Shown: positions 63,909-64,000 of the stretch, piece by piece
Position numbering within the stretch: position 1 is the first letter of the stretch
Layout: the number at the start of each line of letters is the position of its first letter
Source: Leuconostoc mesenteroides subsp. mesenteroides ATCC 8293
Lineage (GTDB): Bacteria > Bacillota > Bacilli > Lactobacillales > Lactobacillaceae
Assembly: GCF_000014445.1 (NCBI RefSeq)
Contig: NC_008531.1
Span: forward strand, 713,001 to 777,000
Length of the DNA: 64,000 bases
Direction of reading: 5' to 3'
Translations under genes and position numbers: made by a program
The notes under the pieces: generated by a model
Databases searched by the model: none
Told to the model about the DNA's origin: nothing
What the model saw: the letters and a program-made list of their open reading frames with translations, nothing else

Positions 63909-64000
63909 ATGAAAAACACATTGCAGAAAAACAACGTTAAATCCGATCAGAGTAAACATCAGTTAATGGTTTTAATTGGTGGAACAGTTTTGATTGGCAT
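63909..64000 (+). CDS. Unidentified gene, cut by the window end
   Basis: ATG 63909 opens a frame of 30 visible codons (MKNTLQKNNVKSDQSKHQ, then a hydrophobic LMVLIGGTVLIG). The pattern suggests a basic cytoplasmic tail followed by a membrane helix. A GAGAGATAGGG stretch upstream may be the ribosome site. Too little is present to name a family. Confidence 0.4.
   Translation, partial: MKNTLQKNNVKSDQSKHQLMVLIGGTVLIG

Overview
The window looks like core chromosome of a low-GC lactic acid bacterium, most likely Leuconostoc or a close relative. I infer this from gene content and order (lplA-pdhABCD, menFDHC, phoH-ybeY-dgkA-era-recO, dnaE-pyk), from AT-rich codon use, and from families typical of Lactobacillales such as YozE, YpmS, DUF2929 and EcfA/EcfT transporters. 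There are no insertion sequences, integrases, phage genes, CRISPR arrays or rRNA operons. About 60 protein genes, one tRNA and several RNA regulators fill the window.

Layout. 1-5209: the end of lipoate ligase and a complete pyruvate dehydrogenase operon. 5258-10744: a hydrolase, a membrane-anchored glycerophosphodiesterase, a secreted nuclease, an RNA/tRNA region with a candidate catabolite-controlled small RNA and tRNA-Ile(CAT), a 56-residue orphan protein and a DUF308 membrane protein. 10912-15316: topA, a YitT protein, a serine-rich membrane protein and a PdxK/ThiD kinase. 15373-20062: menaquinone genes menF-menD-menH-menC. 20076-23934: TPR protein, cca, folA, DegV. 24000-25645: a leader resembling a preQ1-I riboswitch, then a nucleoside hydrolase and an ECF S component. 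25754-29106: ypmR/ypmS/yozE, rbgA, rnhB. 29090-32472 (minus): a thiamine-type ECF transporter (YkoE, YkoF-like, YkoD, YkoC) behind a TPP riboswitch. 32663-40713: trmK, Nif3, pepT, a DUF2929 protein, dnaE, pyk. 40877-47427: amt, phoH-ybeY-dgkA-era-recO, asparaginase, a histidine phosphatase. 47458-52578: threonine pathway (hom-thrB-aspartokinase on minus, thrC divergent). 52674-55775: glyA, 5-formyl-THF cyclo-ligase, cfa. 55843-63786: aldo/keto reductase, then a pentose/nucleoside region: DMT transporter, rpiA, rbsK and rbsR on minus, and nupC with two nucleoside hydrolases on plus. A truncated gene starts at 63909.

How parts fit together. NupC imports nucleosides, hydrolases release ribose, RbsK and RpiA convert ribose to pentose phosphates. 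Two copies of one 20-bp operator and one cre-like site tie these operons together. The threonine cluster takes aspartate to threonine, and GlyA with the cyclo-ligase and FolA serve one-carbon metabolism.

The most interesting points are (1) the preQ1-I-like leader before a nucleoside hydrolase/ECF S-component pair, which suggests queuosine or queuine salvage; (2) a small RNA candidate with its own promoter, a cre site at the start of transcription, an anti-Shine-Dalgarno segment and a terminator; and (3) the long ykoE leader, which carries a TPP aptamer, a 39-bp tandem duplication, a distant terminator and a further inverted repeat.
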